Origin: Arthrobacter sp. 9V
GTDB taxonomy: Bacteria; Actinomycetota; Actinomycetes; Actinomycetales; Micrococcaceae
Assembly (NCBI RefSeq): GCF_902506065.1
Contig: NZ_LR732912.1
Location: 4,679,525-4,743,524 of the forward strand
Direction of reading: 5' to 3'
DNA length: 64,000 bases
Shown here one piece after another: positions 34,753 to 45,031 of this stretch. Made by a program: the position numbers and the translations under genes. The notes under the pieces were generated by a model. The model worked only from the letters and a program-made list of their open reading frames with translations. It did no database searches and had not been told where the DNA came from. How positions within the stretch are numbered: position 1 is the stretch's first letter; each line of letters begins with the position of its first letter.

Positions 34753-35736
34753 ATGGACTTCTTTGGAACGATCATGTTTCCGTTCAAGTGGCTGGTGTCA
34801 ATCATCATGGTTGGCTTCCACGACGGACTGAGCTTCATCGGCCTGCCCGCCGCCAACGGCTGGACGTGGACACTGTCGATCATCGGCCTCGTGTTGGTGA
34901 TCCGTGCCGCCCTGATTCCTGTGTTCGTCAAGCAGATCAAGGCACAGCGCGGTATGCAGCTGCTGCAGCCTGACCTGAAGAAGCTGCAGACCAAGTACAA
35001 GGGCAAGACCGACCAGCTCTCCCGCCAAGCTATGGCGCAGGAGCAGATGGCGCTGTACAAGAAGCACGGCACCAATCCGTTCTCGGCATGTTTGCCGATG
35101 CTGATCCAGATGCCGTTCTTCTTCGCACTGTTCCAGGTGCTGTCGGGTATCTCCACGGCCAAGAACGCCGGCGAAGGCATCGGCGCGCTGAGCCACGAAC
35201 AAGTTATCGAGTTCGATCAGTCGAGCATCTTTGGTGCTCCTCTGTCGGCGTCGTTGCTTCACGGTGGAGTCCCTGGCACCGAAGTTGCCGTTTGGACCCT
35301 TTCCATCATCATGATTCTCGCAATGACGGCCTCGCAGTTCATCACGCAGAAGCAGATCATGGCCAAGAACATGTCCGAAGAGGCCATGGCAAGCCCGTTC
35401 ATGCGCCAGCAGAAGATGATGCTCTACATCCTGCCGCTCGTATTCGGTATTGGTGGCATCAACTTCCCGATCGGTGTCCTCATCTACTGGACCACCACCA
35501 ACCTCTGGACCATGGGCCAGCAGTTCTTCGTTATCCGCCGTATGCCCACGCCGGGATCCCCCGCCGCCAAGGCGCTTGAAGAGCGTCGTGCCGCAAAGGG
35601 CCTGCCGCCGCTGCTGGGTGGAAAGAAGAACGCTGCCGCGGACGCCGCTGCTGAAGCCGAAGCTGCTGCTGCGGCAGCCGCCGAAATCAGGGCCCAGCGC
35701 GTCCAGCCACAACGTAAGAACAGGAAGAAGAAGTAA
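34753..35736 (+). CDS. yidC: Membrane protein insertase YidC/Oxa1
   Basis: A 327-residue polytopic insertase for inner-membrane proteins. It has the hydrophobic segments of the Oxa1/YidC core, the long cytoplasmic hairpin (QIKAQRGMQLLQPDLKKLQ), ACLPMLIQMPFFFALFQVL, and the INFPIGVLIYWTTTNLWTMGQQ segment. The C-terminal tail is Ala/Glu-rich then strongly basic, suited to ribosome contact. It is coupled to the next gene by TAATG. Confidence 0.97.
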   Translation: MDFFGTIMFPFKWLVSIIMVGFHDGLSFIGLPAANGWTWTLSIIGLVLVIRAALIPVFVKQIKAQRGMQLLQPDLKKLQTKYKGKTDQLSRQAMAQEQMALYKKHGTNPFSACLPMLIQMPFFFALFQVLSGISTAKNAGEGIGALSHEQVIEFDQSSIFGAPLSASLLHGGVPGTEVAVWTLSIIMILAMTASQFITQKQIMAKNMSEEAMASPFMRQQKMMLYILPLVFGIGGINFPIGVLIYWTTTNLWTMGQQFFVIRRMPTPGSPAAKALEERRAAKGLPPLLGGKKNAAADAAAEAEAAAAAAAEIRAQRVQPQRKNRKKK

Positions 35737-36287
35737 TGTCTGCCGAGAGCACTGAAGAAGCAATGACCGCTGTGACTGAAGACCAAGAGGAGTCACAGGA
35801 AGAGACCCAGTCCAAGACGGCCAGCCGCTTGGAAGAGGAAGGCGACATTGCCGCCGATTACCTCGAAGAACTCCTGGACATCGCTGATATCGATGGTGAT
35901 ATCGACATCGAAGTCCGGAACGGACGCACTTACATCTCCATCGGTGCTGATGAAGAGTCTGCAGCCTTGGACAACCTCGTAGGTCGCGACGGAGAAGTCC
36001 TGGAAGCATTGCAGGAGCTGGCCCGCCTCTCGGTTCTGTCCGCTACGGAGAGCCGCTCACGCCTTGTCCTGGATATCAATGGGTACCGTAAGGAACGCGC
36101 CGGCGTGCTGCAGAAGATCGCCGAGGACGCCGTGGCCAAGGTCAAGGCTGACGGTGGAACAGTAGCCCTCGAACCGATGAGTGCGTACGAGCGCAAGATC
36201 GTCCACGATGCCGTTGCTGACCTCGGATTCGTCTCCGAGTCCGAAGGCGAAGGCGCTGGCCGCCACATCGTCGTTTCGGCCGACTAG
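35736..36287 (+). CDS. khpB: KhpB/Jag-type RNA-binding protein (KH + R3H)
   Basis: A 183-residue single-strand nucleic-acid-binding protein with an acidic N-terminus, a KH-like domain (about 40-115) and an R3H domain near the C-terminus (MSAYERKIVHDAVADLGFVSESEG). Family members control cell division and elongation, often under PknB-type kinase control in other Gram-positives. It follows yidC and precedes rsmG by six bases, the standard order. Confidence 0.93.
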   Translation: MSAESTEEAMTAVTEDQEESQEETQSKTASRLEEEGDIAADYLEELLDIADIDGDIDIEVRNGRTYISIGADEESAALDNLVGRDGEVLEALQELARLSVLSATESRSRLVLDINGYRKERAGVLQKIAEDAVAKVKADGGTVALEPMSAYERKIVHDAVADLGFVSESEGEGAGRHIVVSAD

Positions 36288-36293
36288 CAGCTC

Positions 36294-36944
36294 ATGGTAG
36301 AAATCACCGCAGCTGAACTGGAAGCGGCAGAGAAGATTTTCGGGGAGCGTTTGGATCTAGCCAAGCGCTACGTTGAGCACCTGGCTACATCGGGTACGGA
36401 GCGCGGGCTGATAGGGCCGCGTGAGATTCCGCGTCTGTGGAGCCGACACGTATTGAACTGCGCAGTTATTGAATCCGCCATCGCCATGGACAGCCATGTT
36501 GCCGACGTCGGATCCGGTGCGGGCCTCCCGGGCCTTTGCCTTGCAATCGCCCGCCCGGACCTCGAGCTGACCTTGATCGAGCCCTTGGAACGCCGTGTCA
36601 TCTGGCTTCAGGAAGTGGTGGATGACCTTGGCTTGGACAACGTCACCATCATGAGGACTCGGGCTGAGTTGGCAGTCGGAATGGTGGATGCGGATGTTGT
36701 TACCGCGCGGGCTGTTTCTGCGCTTTCAAACCTCGCTGGCCTCACCATCCCTCTTCTGAACGGACATGGCGAAGTAGTAGCCATCAAGGGTCGTAGTGCG
36801 GCCGAAGAGATCGAGAAGGCCAAGAAAGTCATCCGCAAACTCGGTGGCGTGGAAACGTCAGTTGTGGTCTGTGGACAGGAGCTTTTGGAGGAACCCACCA
36901 CCGTGGTGAGGATCATCGTCAACAAGCCCGGAAAGACGGCGTAG
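36294..36944 (+). CDS. rsmG: 16S rRNA (guanine527-N7)-methyltransferase RsmG
   Basis: A 216-residue SAM-dependent methyltransferase. The SAM-binding motif VADVGSGAGLPGLCLAI and the following LIEPLERRVIWLQEV are clear. It modifies G527 of 16S rRNA; loss gives low-level streptomycin resistance in several bacteria. It lies directly before parA, separated by 88 bases. Confidence 0.97.
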   Translation: MVEITAAELEAAEKIFGERLDLAKRYVEHLATSGTERGLIGPREIPRLWSRHVLNCAVIESAIAMDSHVADVGSGAGLPGLCLAIARPDLELTLIEPLERRVIWLQEVVDDLGLDNVTIMRTRAELAVGMVDADVVTARAVSALSNLAGLTIPLLNGHGEVVAIKGRSAAEEIEKAKKVIRKLGGVETSVVVCGQELLEEPTTVVRIIVNKPGKTA

Positions 36945-37032
36945 GTCCCGCTCGGTTTCCCGCGTGTCGGCGGCTGAGCGGTTAGGCTAGAGAACGGCAG
37001 CAAAGCGCCGAATGAGAGTGAGAGTGTGACCA

Positions 37033-38088
37033 GTGGGCAGTAGTGAAACCTCCACGCAGCGAATCCCCCCGTTTATGTCCTTGGGGTCCGCGCGGGCCAT
37101 GGCTACGCCCTCTGCATCTCTTCAATCTGCAATCGTGCGCACTGATTCGGTTGATAATGCTGCCGTTTCACGTGAAACCGTCCCAGATGGAGTGCGCAAC
37201 GTCATGGATTCCATTGATGATTCCAGCCCCATCGCCCGCCAGCTGGCTAACGAGACCCGCAGGCGTGAACGCTTGATCGGCAGGGAACTGCCCAAGCCCG
37301 ATAGGACCCGCATCTTCACTGTGTCCAACCAAAAGGGCGGCGTTGGCAAAACCACCACTACGGTGAACATTGCTGCGGCCCTCGCGTCGGCCGGCCTGAA
37401 CGTGCTGGTGATCGACATTGATCCCCAAGGCAATGCGTCCACTGCACTGGGTATTGAGCACCATGCGGATGTAGACAGCATTTACGATGTCCTGATCAAC
37501 GATCTTCCCCTCAAGGACGTCGTGGCCCCGTGCCCTGATATTCCCAACCTCATCTGCGCACCCGCCACGATTCACCTGGCCGGAGCCGAAATTGAGCTCG
37601 TTTCGCTGGTTGCCCGCGAACAACGTCTCCGCCGCGCCATAGACGTTTATGCCAAGGAGCGGGCGAACGATGGCGAAGGTCGCTTGGACTACATCTTCAT
37701 CGACTGCCCGCCCAGCCTTGGATTGCTGACGGTCAACGCATTCTGTGCCGCCAGTGAAGTTCTTATTCCTATCCAGTGCGAGTACTACGCACTGGAAGGC
37801 CTGAGCCAACTCCTCAAGAACATTGAGATGATCCAGAAGCACCTGAATGCTGACCTCGTAGTCTCCACCATCCTTTTGACCATGTACGACGGCCGCACCA
37901 ACTTGGCGGCACAAGTCGCATCCGAGGTCCGCCAGCACTTCCCCGATCAGGTATTAGGGGCCGTGGTTCCACGGTCCGTACGTATCTCTGAAGCTCCCAG
38001 CTATCAGCAGACGGTCATGACGTACGATCCTTCGTCGAGCGGTGCGCTTTCTTACATGGAAGCCGCAGCCGAAATAGCTGAACGCTAG
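37033..38088 (+). CDS. parA: Chromosome-partitioning ATPase ParA/Soj
   Basis: A 351-residue deviant-Walker ATPase that moves ParB-parS complexes. Walker A is KGGVGKTTTT, followed by DIDPQGNASTALG, and the Walker B region FIDCPPSLGLLTVNA. About 95 N-terminal residues precede the ATPase domain; their DNA contains a perfect 14-base parS core. GTG 37033 is a tentative start; ATGs at 37075 and 37099 are alternatives. Confidence 0.95.
   Translation: MGSSETSTQRIPPFMSLGSARAMATPSASLQSAIVRTDSVDNAAVSRETVPDGVRNVMDSIDDSSPIARQLANETRRRERLIGRELPKPDRTRIFTVSNQKGGVGKTTTTVNIAAALASAGLNVLVIDIDPQGNASTALGIEHHADVDSIYDVLINDLPLKDVVAPCPDIPNLICAPATIHLAGAEIELVSLVAREQRLRRAIDVYAKERANDGEGRLDYIFIDCPPSLGLLTVNAFCAASEVLIPIQCEYYALEGLSQLLKNIEMIQKHLNADLVVSTILLTMYDGRTNLAAQVASEVRQHFPDQVLGAVVPRSVRISEAPSYQQTVMTYDPSSSGALSYMEAAAEIAER
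37165..37178. other. parS: parS site inside parA
   Basis: Perfect palindrome GTTTCACGTGAAAC, the ParB-binding core, within the N-terminal coding part of parA. Confidence 0.92.
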
Positions 38089-38155
38089 AATTCTTGAAAC
38101 ACTGCAACAGCTTGGGCCGGTCCGTGCTCGGCTATTCCATCGGAGGGATGAATCA

Positions 38156-39403
38156 ATGAGCGAAAAGCGAAGGGGCCTCGGCAGGGGTCTTGGGGCTCTC
38201 ATTCCTAGCTCGGCCTCGGCCCAGGGAAATGGCTCCTCACCGTCCCGTCCTGTGGATCTGTTTTTTCCTGAGGCGAGGAAGACAGCGGCGACCACCGTCG
38301 AAACGCTACTCGAGGATTCCAGCGCTGCTGATTCAGTGCCTGCTGCGGACGCATCATCGGCTGCATCCGCAGTAAACGGTGCCGGTGCTGCGAAGGCATC
38401 CACCAAAGCAGCGGCGACTAGGCCCTCCACTGCTAAGACTGCTGCGCCGTCAAAGCCGGCGGCCAAAGCGGCAGGTTCACGATCAGCGGCTAACAAGAAG
38501 GCGGCCGACGCGGCAGAGTCGACGGCGCCTGCCGCACCCGCCGCTCCGGCCACTCCCTCCGCTCCCGAGGTGGAGCTGGTGGAGGTCCCTGGGGCCAGGT
38601 TCGCCGAGATCCCCGTGGGTGACATCCATCCGAACCGCAAACAGCCTCGTTCAGTCTTCGATGAGGACGACATGGCTGAGCTCGTACACTCGGTACGCGA
38701 AATAGGCGTCCTCCAGCCAATTGTTGTACGTACTTCAACCGAAAAGGGTGGAGAACCGTACGAGCTTGTCATGGGCGAGCGTCGTTGGCGTGCAGTACAG
38801 GCCGCGGGCCTGGAAACCATCCCCGCGATTGTTCGTGACACCACGGATGACGACCTTCTCCGTGATGCTCTGCTCGAAAACCTCCACCGTAGCCAGCTGA
38901 ACCCCTTGGAAGAGGCGGCGGCCTACCAACAGCTCCTGGAAGACTTCGGGACTACACATGAGCAGCTGGCTGACCGTATTGGTCGCTCGCGTCCGCAAGT
39001 GTCCAACACCTTGCGTCTCCTCAAGCTTCCGCCGCTGGTTCAGCGCCGTGTAGCCGCCGGTGTCCTGTCAGCAGGACATGCACGCGCTTTGCTGGCCCTC
39101 CCGGACGCTGCAGCCATGGAGCGAATGGCACAGAAGATCGTGGCTGAGGGTATGTCAGTCCGGGCCACCGAGGAATCGGTTGCTCTGTACCAAGACCCCA
39201 CTACACCTGCCAAGAGCAGCATCCCTAAGCCAAATGCCCGGCACGAACGCTTGGACTACCTTGCGTCCTCGTTGTCGGACCGTTTGGACACCAACGTGAA
39301 GATTACTCTTGGTGCACGCAAGGGCCGTGTCAGTATCGAGTTCGCCAGCGTTGAGGATCTCAACCGAATTATGGATGTTCTCGGCCCGGGCGCCGAAGAC
39401 TAA
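38156..39403 (+). CDS. parB: Chromosome-partitioning protein ParB/Spo0J
   Basis: A 415-residue parS-binding CTPase clamp. After an Ala/Lys/Pro-rich linker, the ParB domain has IPVGDIHPNRKQPR, the CTP-binding MGERRWRA box, and ENLHRSQLNPLEEA, followed by the helix-turn-helix (EQLADRIGRSRPQVSNTLRLL) and a C-terminal dimer domain. It follows parA by 67 bases and is followed by ten parS sites. Confidence 0.97.
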   Translation: MSEKRRGLGRGLGALIPSSASAQGNGSSPSRPVDLFFPEARKTAATTVETLLEDSSAADSVPAADASSAASAVNGAGAAKASTKAAATRPSTAKTAAPSKPAAKAAGSRSAANKKAADAAESTAPAAPAAPATPSAPEVELVEVPGARFAEIPVGDIHPNRKQPRSVFDEDDMAELVHSVREIGVLQPIVVRTSTEKGGEPYELVMGERRWRAVQAAGLETIPAIVRDTTDDDLLRDALLENLHRSQLNPLEEAAAYQQLLEDFGTTHEQLADRIGRSRPQVSNTLRLLKLPPLVQRRVAAGVLSAGHARALLALPDAAAMERMAQKIVAEGMSVRATEESVALYQDPTTPAKSSIPKPNARHERLDYLASSLSDRLDTNVKITLGARKGRVSIEFASVEDLNRIMDVLGPGAED

Positions 39404-39420
39404 ATCCAGCTATTCATCAA

Positions 39421-39453
39421 ATGGGGCTCACATACGGTGTGGGCCCCATTTTG
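39421..39453 (+). terminator. Terminator after parB
   Basis: A 12-bp stem (ATGGGGCTCACA paired with TGTGGGCCCCAT, one G-T pair) with a 5-base loop and a TTTT tail, 17 bases after the parB stop. It ends the parAB operon and marks the left edge of the gene-free region. Confidence 0.88.
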
Positions 39454-39531
39454 CTGTCCTTCTTGCTTTCTAGCGGTTCTACTTCGGACCCTTTTGTCCC
39501 TTCACGTGGCTGCTGTCATCCTTGATGCAGT

Positions 39532-39545
39532 GTTTCACGTGAAAC
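39532..39545. other. parS: parS site 1 of the island
   Basis: Perfect GTTTCACGTGAAAC core. A half-site TTCACGTG lies 31 bases upstream at 39501-39508. Confidence 0.95.
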
Positions 39546-40079
39546 GAGGTATGTTCTAGCCCGAGAGGCTGCCAGAAGCGGTACGGCAGGACGCATGAGT
39601 AGCCGTGTTTGCCCTCAAGCCAGTGGGTGTGCGCCTGCGGTCTGGTCCATTGAATCCATACAGCTGTTCCCTTTGGACGATGGAGACTGGTGTGTTTGTA
39701 TTCCCTGTTGTGGGATAGGTGCAGATCCCCCACCCGAGCCTCCGGACGCACTCTCGGGTCTTTTCGAGGCCAGTGATGTCGTGCCGTGTCCGCCAAGGTG
39801 GAGTGGTAAGAGTAGTCCCAGCTACCGCAGAAATCGCCACCCGGTGGCAATTTGCGGGGCGCATCAGACCGGCCTAACGACGCAGGGCTCCACACGGCCA
39901 AGAGTGAAGGGTGGTATTGCGGAATCAATGAGGGGCAATGAATGGTTCTCCGAGGGATACTAGGTCATAGCAACGGGCATCAACCTCCAACGGTGAACCC
40001 GCCTCTCCGCTTGCTCTTTCCGGTCGAATTCGATCACTAAGGCAACTGCTATGCGACTGCCAACGCCACGAACAATGCT

Positions 40080-40093
40080 GTTTCACGTGAAAC
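40080..40093. other. parS: parS site 2 of the island
   Basis: Perfect core; the outer T and A also match, giving the full 16-base TGTTTCACGTGAAACA consensus. Confidence 0.96.
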
Positions 40094-40565
40094 AAGACAC
40101 TGCGGCAAGGCATTCGTGTTCAGTGTTCGCACCCTGTCTCCTTGCTGGCAACTTTGCCTTCGTTCTTTGCACGAGGAACCCTTATGCGTTCTCTCAGTGA
40201 CCAGGGGGCCCTTGAGATGGTACTTATGGGCGCTGACGCATTGGAATCGCGATCGGCCCGGCTCATGTACAAGGGCCGTGTCCATGCCGGCTGCCTCGGT
40301 TCCATGGGGCCAGATCTCGCCGCTGGCATTCCTTTGGGATCTATCGGCGGTGGTCCCTCGTCTCCAATTCGAGACGCCGTGAGACCCCTTTTAGGCCCCG
40401 ACGAAGGAGAAACCGATCCCTCTGGACCGCTTGTGGCTTCCGGACGCTATTAGCGGGGCTAAGGGCTGAGGCCAGACCTCCTTGCAGAGGACGGGACGTG
40501 CTGTGGATTCCGCGTGACTCAAACTCGCTGATCTAGTGGAACCCCCTGCGCCTCGCGCTGTCCCT

Positions 40566-40579
40566 GTTTCACGTGAAAC
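40566..40579. other. parS: parS site 3 of the island
   Basis: Perfect core and full 16-base consensus (40565-40580). Confidence 0.96.
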
Positions 40580-40723
40580 ATACGTATGTCTATGGTGGGC
40601 CTATGACGTTGGACGCTGGGAATCAGCGATTGTTCACCCCGTCATCCTGTGTGGACTCCACGCGTTCCGTTGATGCAAGCGACTGACGGTTCCATTGCGC
40701 ACTGGCCGCTACACTGGTAGTTT

Positions 40724-40737
40724 GTTTCACGTGAAAC
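40724..40737. other. parS: parS site 4 of the island
   Basis: Perfect 14-base core, 158 bases after site 3. Confidence 0.95.
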
Positions 40738-41821
40738 CATACGCTGGATGTGCCCGCGCAGAAGACTCCCTCCGTGGGACAGGGCGGTACCACTGAAGTA
40801 GTCTGGACGGAGGTGGCAGCTATTCGCGCCTGGGGGTGATTCTCGACTCTCGTCCTTCTCTACGGACTCCCGGAGTGTCCGAGTGCCGCAGTGTCCGCCA
40901 GGCAGCATCCGATCCGCGGGCAGGGATCCTGCAATTGCGACGCCTTGTGCCCCCATGCCCTGTCCTGGTTTATAGATCGGGAGTCAGCTCTTCCATACCC
41001 AGCCGGGGAGGCAGGACCCTACTTTAAGTCCCTAGACGACGCCAGCCTTATCATCGATCCTTGAGTCGAGGAATGTTTGTACGGTCACGGGCAGGCCGAT
41101 GGTGCTCGTGACCATACCCCTCCCCCTGAGCCCTCGGATCGATGACCAAGTTGCGGTTCACATGACCCCAGTGACTCGTAGATTGGTAAGGATGATCAGA
41201 CAGCCCCTTCAGTAGATCCTGTCGGTGACACATTATCGACGGATCTGCCGACTGATGAGCGTAGCCTCTGTTCGGCTGTGGGGGCATCACCAACAGCTGA
41301 CAGGCAATCACGACTCTTGACACAGCCCTCTTCACCTTTGCCGGGCGCTATGAAGAATGAAGACTATTGGGGTGTTACCCGCAGATATGGCCGCGGATCG
41401 CGGACACGTCCAAGGCGTTCTTACCGAGTCGGGTGGGGGAAATCCATTCCGGCTAACGCCGAACTCAAGCAAGGAACACTCAACAGCTCCGGGCGTTCCC
41501 CTGGGAGGCCGACGCACATGGCTTACAGCAGTGTCTATCGGCCCGCTATTGGCTACAGCTCACAGGGCCTGGTCGGTGTTAGGTTCCCGCCAGGAGCGGC
41601 CCCGCTGGTCTTCGTGACTAGCCGACGGTCCACAGGGCCGCCCGCAGTTCGTGCGGTCCACAAGTGATCCCTCACACGAATGGTCTGATGTTGGGGACAA
41701 ACCCTGATGCCGTCGTGAGTTTTCCATCCCGGCTTGGGACGACGGTGTAGCGGCCGACGAGCTCTGGGAAGTTGGTGGTCGACTACGGAGCTCGCTTTGG
41801 TCCGCTGACTAGCAGTCACAT

Positions 41822-41835
41822 GTTTCACGTGAAAC
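41822..41835. other. parS: parS site 5 of the island
   Basis: Perfect 14-base core, 57 bases before the first DnaA-box-like array. Confidence 0.95.
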
Positions 41836-41891
41836 GTGGCGCGGGCGCCCACGATCCGATCGGTGTGCGCCCACGACGTGCATAAGCAAGC

Positions 41892-41948
41892 GGTGGATAA
41901 GGCGGTGGATATCGCTGTGGAAAACTTTGGGGATAAGTGTGTGGATTC
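41892..41948. repeat. DnaA-box-like array A, 12-bp period, five units
   Basis: Five DnaA-box-like 9-mers begin exactly every 12 bases: GGTGGATAA (41892), GGTGGATAT (41904), TGTGGAAAA (41916), TGGGGATAA (41928), TGTGGATTC (41940). Each differs by one or two bases from TGTGGATAA. The three-base spacers are not conserved. Confidence 0.8.
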
Positions 41949-42246
41949 AGTGTCGGGTGGCGCGGGACGGCCGCCTTTTTACAAGTAGCCTTGGCTTCGT
42001 TAGCGGCCCCAGATGTAGGTGAAAGACGGGAAGCTGCTTCAGGACTGTATCGTCCCCTCAAGCCTCCGATATCAGAGTCTCCGTTAGCCTCATATTCGTT
42101 GATTCCAGGCGTTTTTGCACCGGAAGTGCCGTGGCGTCCAGCGGAGTTGGGCTACGCGCCCACTCATCGTCGAGGCGCGGTGTCCTCCCGTCGCAATCGC
42201 CAATCAGAGCGGCTCCGCAGGAGCAAATGTGGTGAGGCCCACGGCG

Positions 42247-42291
42247 AGTGGATAAACCTGTGGATAACGATGTGTATAAGTCGGTGGATAA
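42247..42291. repeat. DnaA-box-like array B, 12-bp period, four units
   Basis: Four 9-mers begin every 12 bases: AGTGGATAA (42247), TGTGGATAA (42259, perfect DnaA box), TGTGTATAA (42271), GGTGGATAA (42283). It lies 299 bases after array A in the same orientation and with the same period. Confidence 0.85.
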
Positions 42292-42592
42292 CAACGCTCC
42301 ACTTCTGGACCTTTGGAGTGCAAGGGAGACCAGGCTCAGGTCTATGATGGCCACGCCAAGCATGGTCCATGGAAGCCTCCGTCGGCCCCAGGTTGCGCCC
42401 TTCTTGGAGACAGACATCAGGGGCCGAATTATTGCATCTGAACGGCTTTCGTCACCCGATTCTCCAGAGCCTTGACCCGAGTCTTTGGTGATTATTGGTA
42501 GAACTCCACATTGACTCGGCAACTTTCATCCGATGTTTCAGCAGTTCCACCGGACACTCTGGACGCCTTGGAGCATGGAGTTGGGTTGCGGT

Positions 42593-42606
42593 GTTTCACG
42601 TGAAAC
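42593..42606. other. parS: parS site 6 of the island
   Basis: Perfect core with full 16-base consensus. Confidence 0.96.
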
Positions 42607-42926
42607 AGTCCTGCAGTCCTCTTAAGGATTTCGCCAGTAATGGAAGGTCCTTTCACTCTCGGGGCAGCAGGCGTCAAGACGTGATGGCTGCATCGGAGCC
42701 GACATTCAGCTGCCGCACTGTTGCCCTAGTGTTGTGTAGTCTCCAGAACTCTGCTCGCGCTCGTGGACCCAGGAATCCTAGTGTTCTGGTCTTCCATTCG
42801 GGGACCAGTAGCGTTTGCAATGGCGCGTTAGGCGGGACAGCGGTTCACTCCAGCCGTAGGAGCACTATTGCCCTCGTGGGGACACTGTCAGCACTGATGC
42901 GGATTGAGGGTGTGGGCGCACGGTTG

Positions 42927-42940
42927 GTTTCACGTGAAAC
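42927..42940. other. parS: parS site 7 of the island
   Basis: Perfect 14-base core; flanking bases are G and G instead of T and A. Confidence 0.93.
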
Positions 42941-43175
42941 GGCGTACGGGGTTCCCCACGGCTCTTCTTCGGAAAGACGAGTACGGCCACAACACAGCTC
43001 CCTATTTCGTGCCTGACGACGTCTACAGTCGCTGCTGGAAGGATGTGGTTCTGCCGTGTGGAAGTCTCCTATGTGCCAGGGACGCCACCGCTCCTTGCCG
43101 TAGGCCGTCTCCAGGGGCATCTAGGAGGCAGTATGGGTGACCCGCGTGGGGTCGCATGCGCTTACGAGTAGGGTC

Positions 43176-43245
43176 TATTGGCGTATTGGCGCTCTGGTCC
43201 TCTAGCCTGTTGGCCCTCTGGCGCGCCGATCCTCTGGTGCATTGG
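43176..43245. repeat. Short-period repeats in the parS island
   Basis: Two tandem TATTGGCG units (43176, 43184) are followed by three units of 16 bases starting CCTCT(A/G)G at about 43198, 43214 and 43230. Degenerate and of unknown meaning. Confidence 0.5.
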
Positions 43246-43671
43246 AGGGTGCCCAAGGGCGACAGTATCGTGGTCCGCCAGTCGTGCTGGCTCTAGCAGC
43301 TAGCTGGCCTAAGTCCCGAATAGGCCCCTCCCGGGCGGCAGAACTGGTTAGAAATGCTACTGCTGCGGCCTGGCGTTGGGTGCCTCCTCGCTTTTATGCC
43401 GTGGCAGGCAATCGCTGCAGGCTCTGAGGTGTAGGGCGAGGCCTTTATGGAGGAGGATGGCTTATGACAGGGAGAAGCTTTTGTGGCATCAAACAATAAG
43501 AGCGTCAGATGTGGGCTTTCGTACTGCCTTCCAGACCCCAGTCCCCTTGGGAGGCAGACGGTGAGGGGTGTTCTGAGACAGAGTGAACCCCGGATGCCCG
43601 AAAGGGCAATTCCGGGACAAGCTCAAGTGTGGGAAATCCAGAAAAAAGAGGATCCAGCGGCTAGTTGCCAT

Positions 43672-43685
43672 GTTTCACGTGAAAC
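43672..43685. other. parS: parS site 8 of the island
   Basis: Perfect 14-base core preceded by T. Confidence 0.95.
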
Positions 43686-44932
43686 GCTCAAGTGCTGGAG
43701 GGAATTATGGAGGAGTTGACCCGATCCCATGCATATTTTGTGGCCCGGATGCCCCGAGGGCTTGGTTTGAGGCGATTGGCGGGGACTCAGGCGATTATGG
43801 GAACTCTGTTGGGTCCGTCGTCGGTTGAAGACTCCGATTACTGCAGAAGGAATTGGACATGTGTCGACATGGACTAAGTCCAAGCAGACTGCTCGAGGAC
43901 TCACTTTGCCGTGCCTGGCAGGATGATTGTTTGGATGTGACATGGGCGGCCTCATGACAGTACGGCAGAATGAGAGGCGCCTGATGAAAATCCGTTGGCA
44001 GTAGCGGATTGGACGTCGCTACCTAGTCGCAGATTGATGTCCACTGGATTTACCGGCACAAAAAGAAACGCAGACCAGTCTTAGATGCCAATCCGGTTGG
44101 CGACGGTGGTGCAGCGGTCCCCCGTGGCGGCCCAGTGGCAGATTTGCCCTTACACGGTTCCATTTGGACTGCTCGAAGCGCCGAGTAGCGGCGTACCGCT
44201 GGGTCAGACTGCGACTAACATCCGTGAGGAAAGGAGATCCGGCTTAGGCCGGTTGGGAGCTTGGTAGCAGCCACTGCTACTGCCACTGGCCAAAGGAGGG
44301 CACACACCCTTAGGTGCTGAGCTGGCTGGACATGCAATTAATAATGATCCAGTTCACCAGGCTCTGTTTCGGCCCCGACTCGACGCTGGTTGTGGCTGCT
44401 GGCTTAGTGATGCATGAACTGATGGAAAACGAGCCAAATTGTCACAATCGTGGCCATAGGCAGCCTCCCAGAAGGGCAAGAAGCCCCTATCGAGGCCGTT
44501 TAGCGCTCCTGTGAGTGATGCTTATCCCGCGTCCTTTCAGGGGCCCCAGCACGCCCATGATCCCATGGCAGGGGTTAGTCCGCGCCGCGTTCAGGGTTCA
44601 AGGCGGACATCAGAGTGCAGCACTGACATGGGTCCGGCTGTCCCAGTGCATGCGATCTATAAGGACGTAGGCCAGATGGCCAGTCATAGGCCCTCCCGTG
44701 GAGCGGAAATGGCCTCAGCTGGTGTTCTCTCCTGTTTCTGATTGCCGGCCCCATTGATTGTGATCACCTCCGTACCGGTGCAGCCCCACGGGCGAATGAG
44801 CAGGTCTTTAGCGTCTCCGCCCGGGCGCATGCCGTGCTTAACCTACTTCCTACTCCCTCGATTATTGACGACCACTTACGCAATGTCTGCTGAGAAGCGA
44901 AATCGCAAAGGTACTGTCAGCGTTCGGTGATT

Positions 44933-44946
44933 GTTTCACGTGAAAC
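44933..44946. other. parS: parS site 9 of the island
   Basis: Perfect core with full 16-base consensus. Confidence 0.96.
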
Positions 44947-45017
44947 AGAAACACGAGAGACCAAGGACGCATCGGGCGGGATGATCTAGGCAGGCCCATC
45001 TGGCAAAAGGGATAGAT

Positions 45018-45031
45018 GTTTCACGTGAAAC
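45018..45031. other. parS: parS site 10 of the island
   Basis: Perfect core with full 16-base consensus, 85 bases after site 9. Confidence 0.96.

Noticed and set aside
34798..36009. A 403-codon open frame on the minus strand
   Set aside because: Antisense to yidC and khpB; His/Gln/Arg-rich shadow sequence.
41892..42291. Reading the 12-bp arrays as coding tetrapeptide repeats (VDKA, VDND)
   Set aside because: The frames holding them are short and without starts or homologues. Similarity to the DnaA box explains the conserved bases better.
42495..43016. A 173-codon open frame in the parS island
   Set aside because: It runs through two parS palindromes, has no good ribosome site and an implausible Ser/Arg/Cys-rich composition. 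Other frames in the island fail in the same way.
39532..45031. Possible CRISPR array from the repeated 14-mer
   Set aside because: The repeat is the parS palindrome, spacing varies from 85 to 1261 bases, and no cas genes are present.
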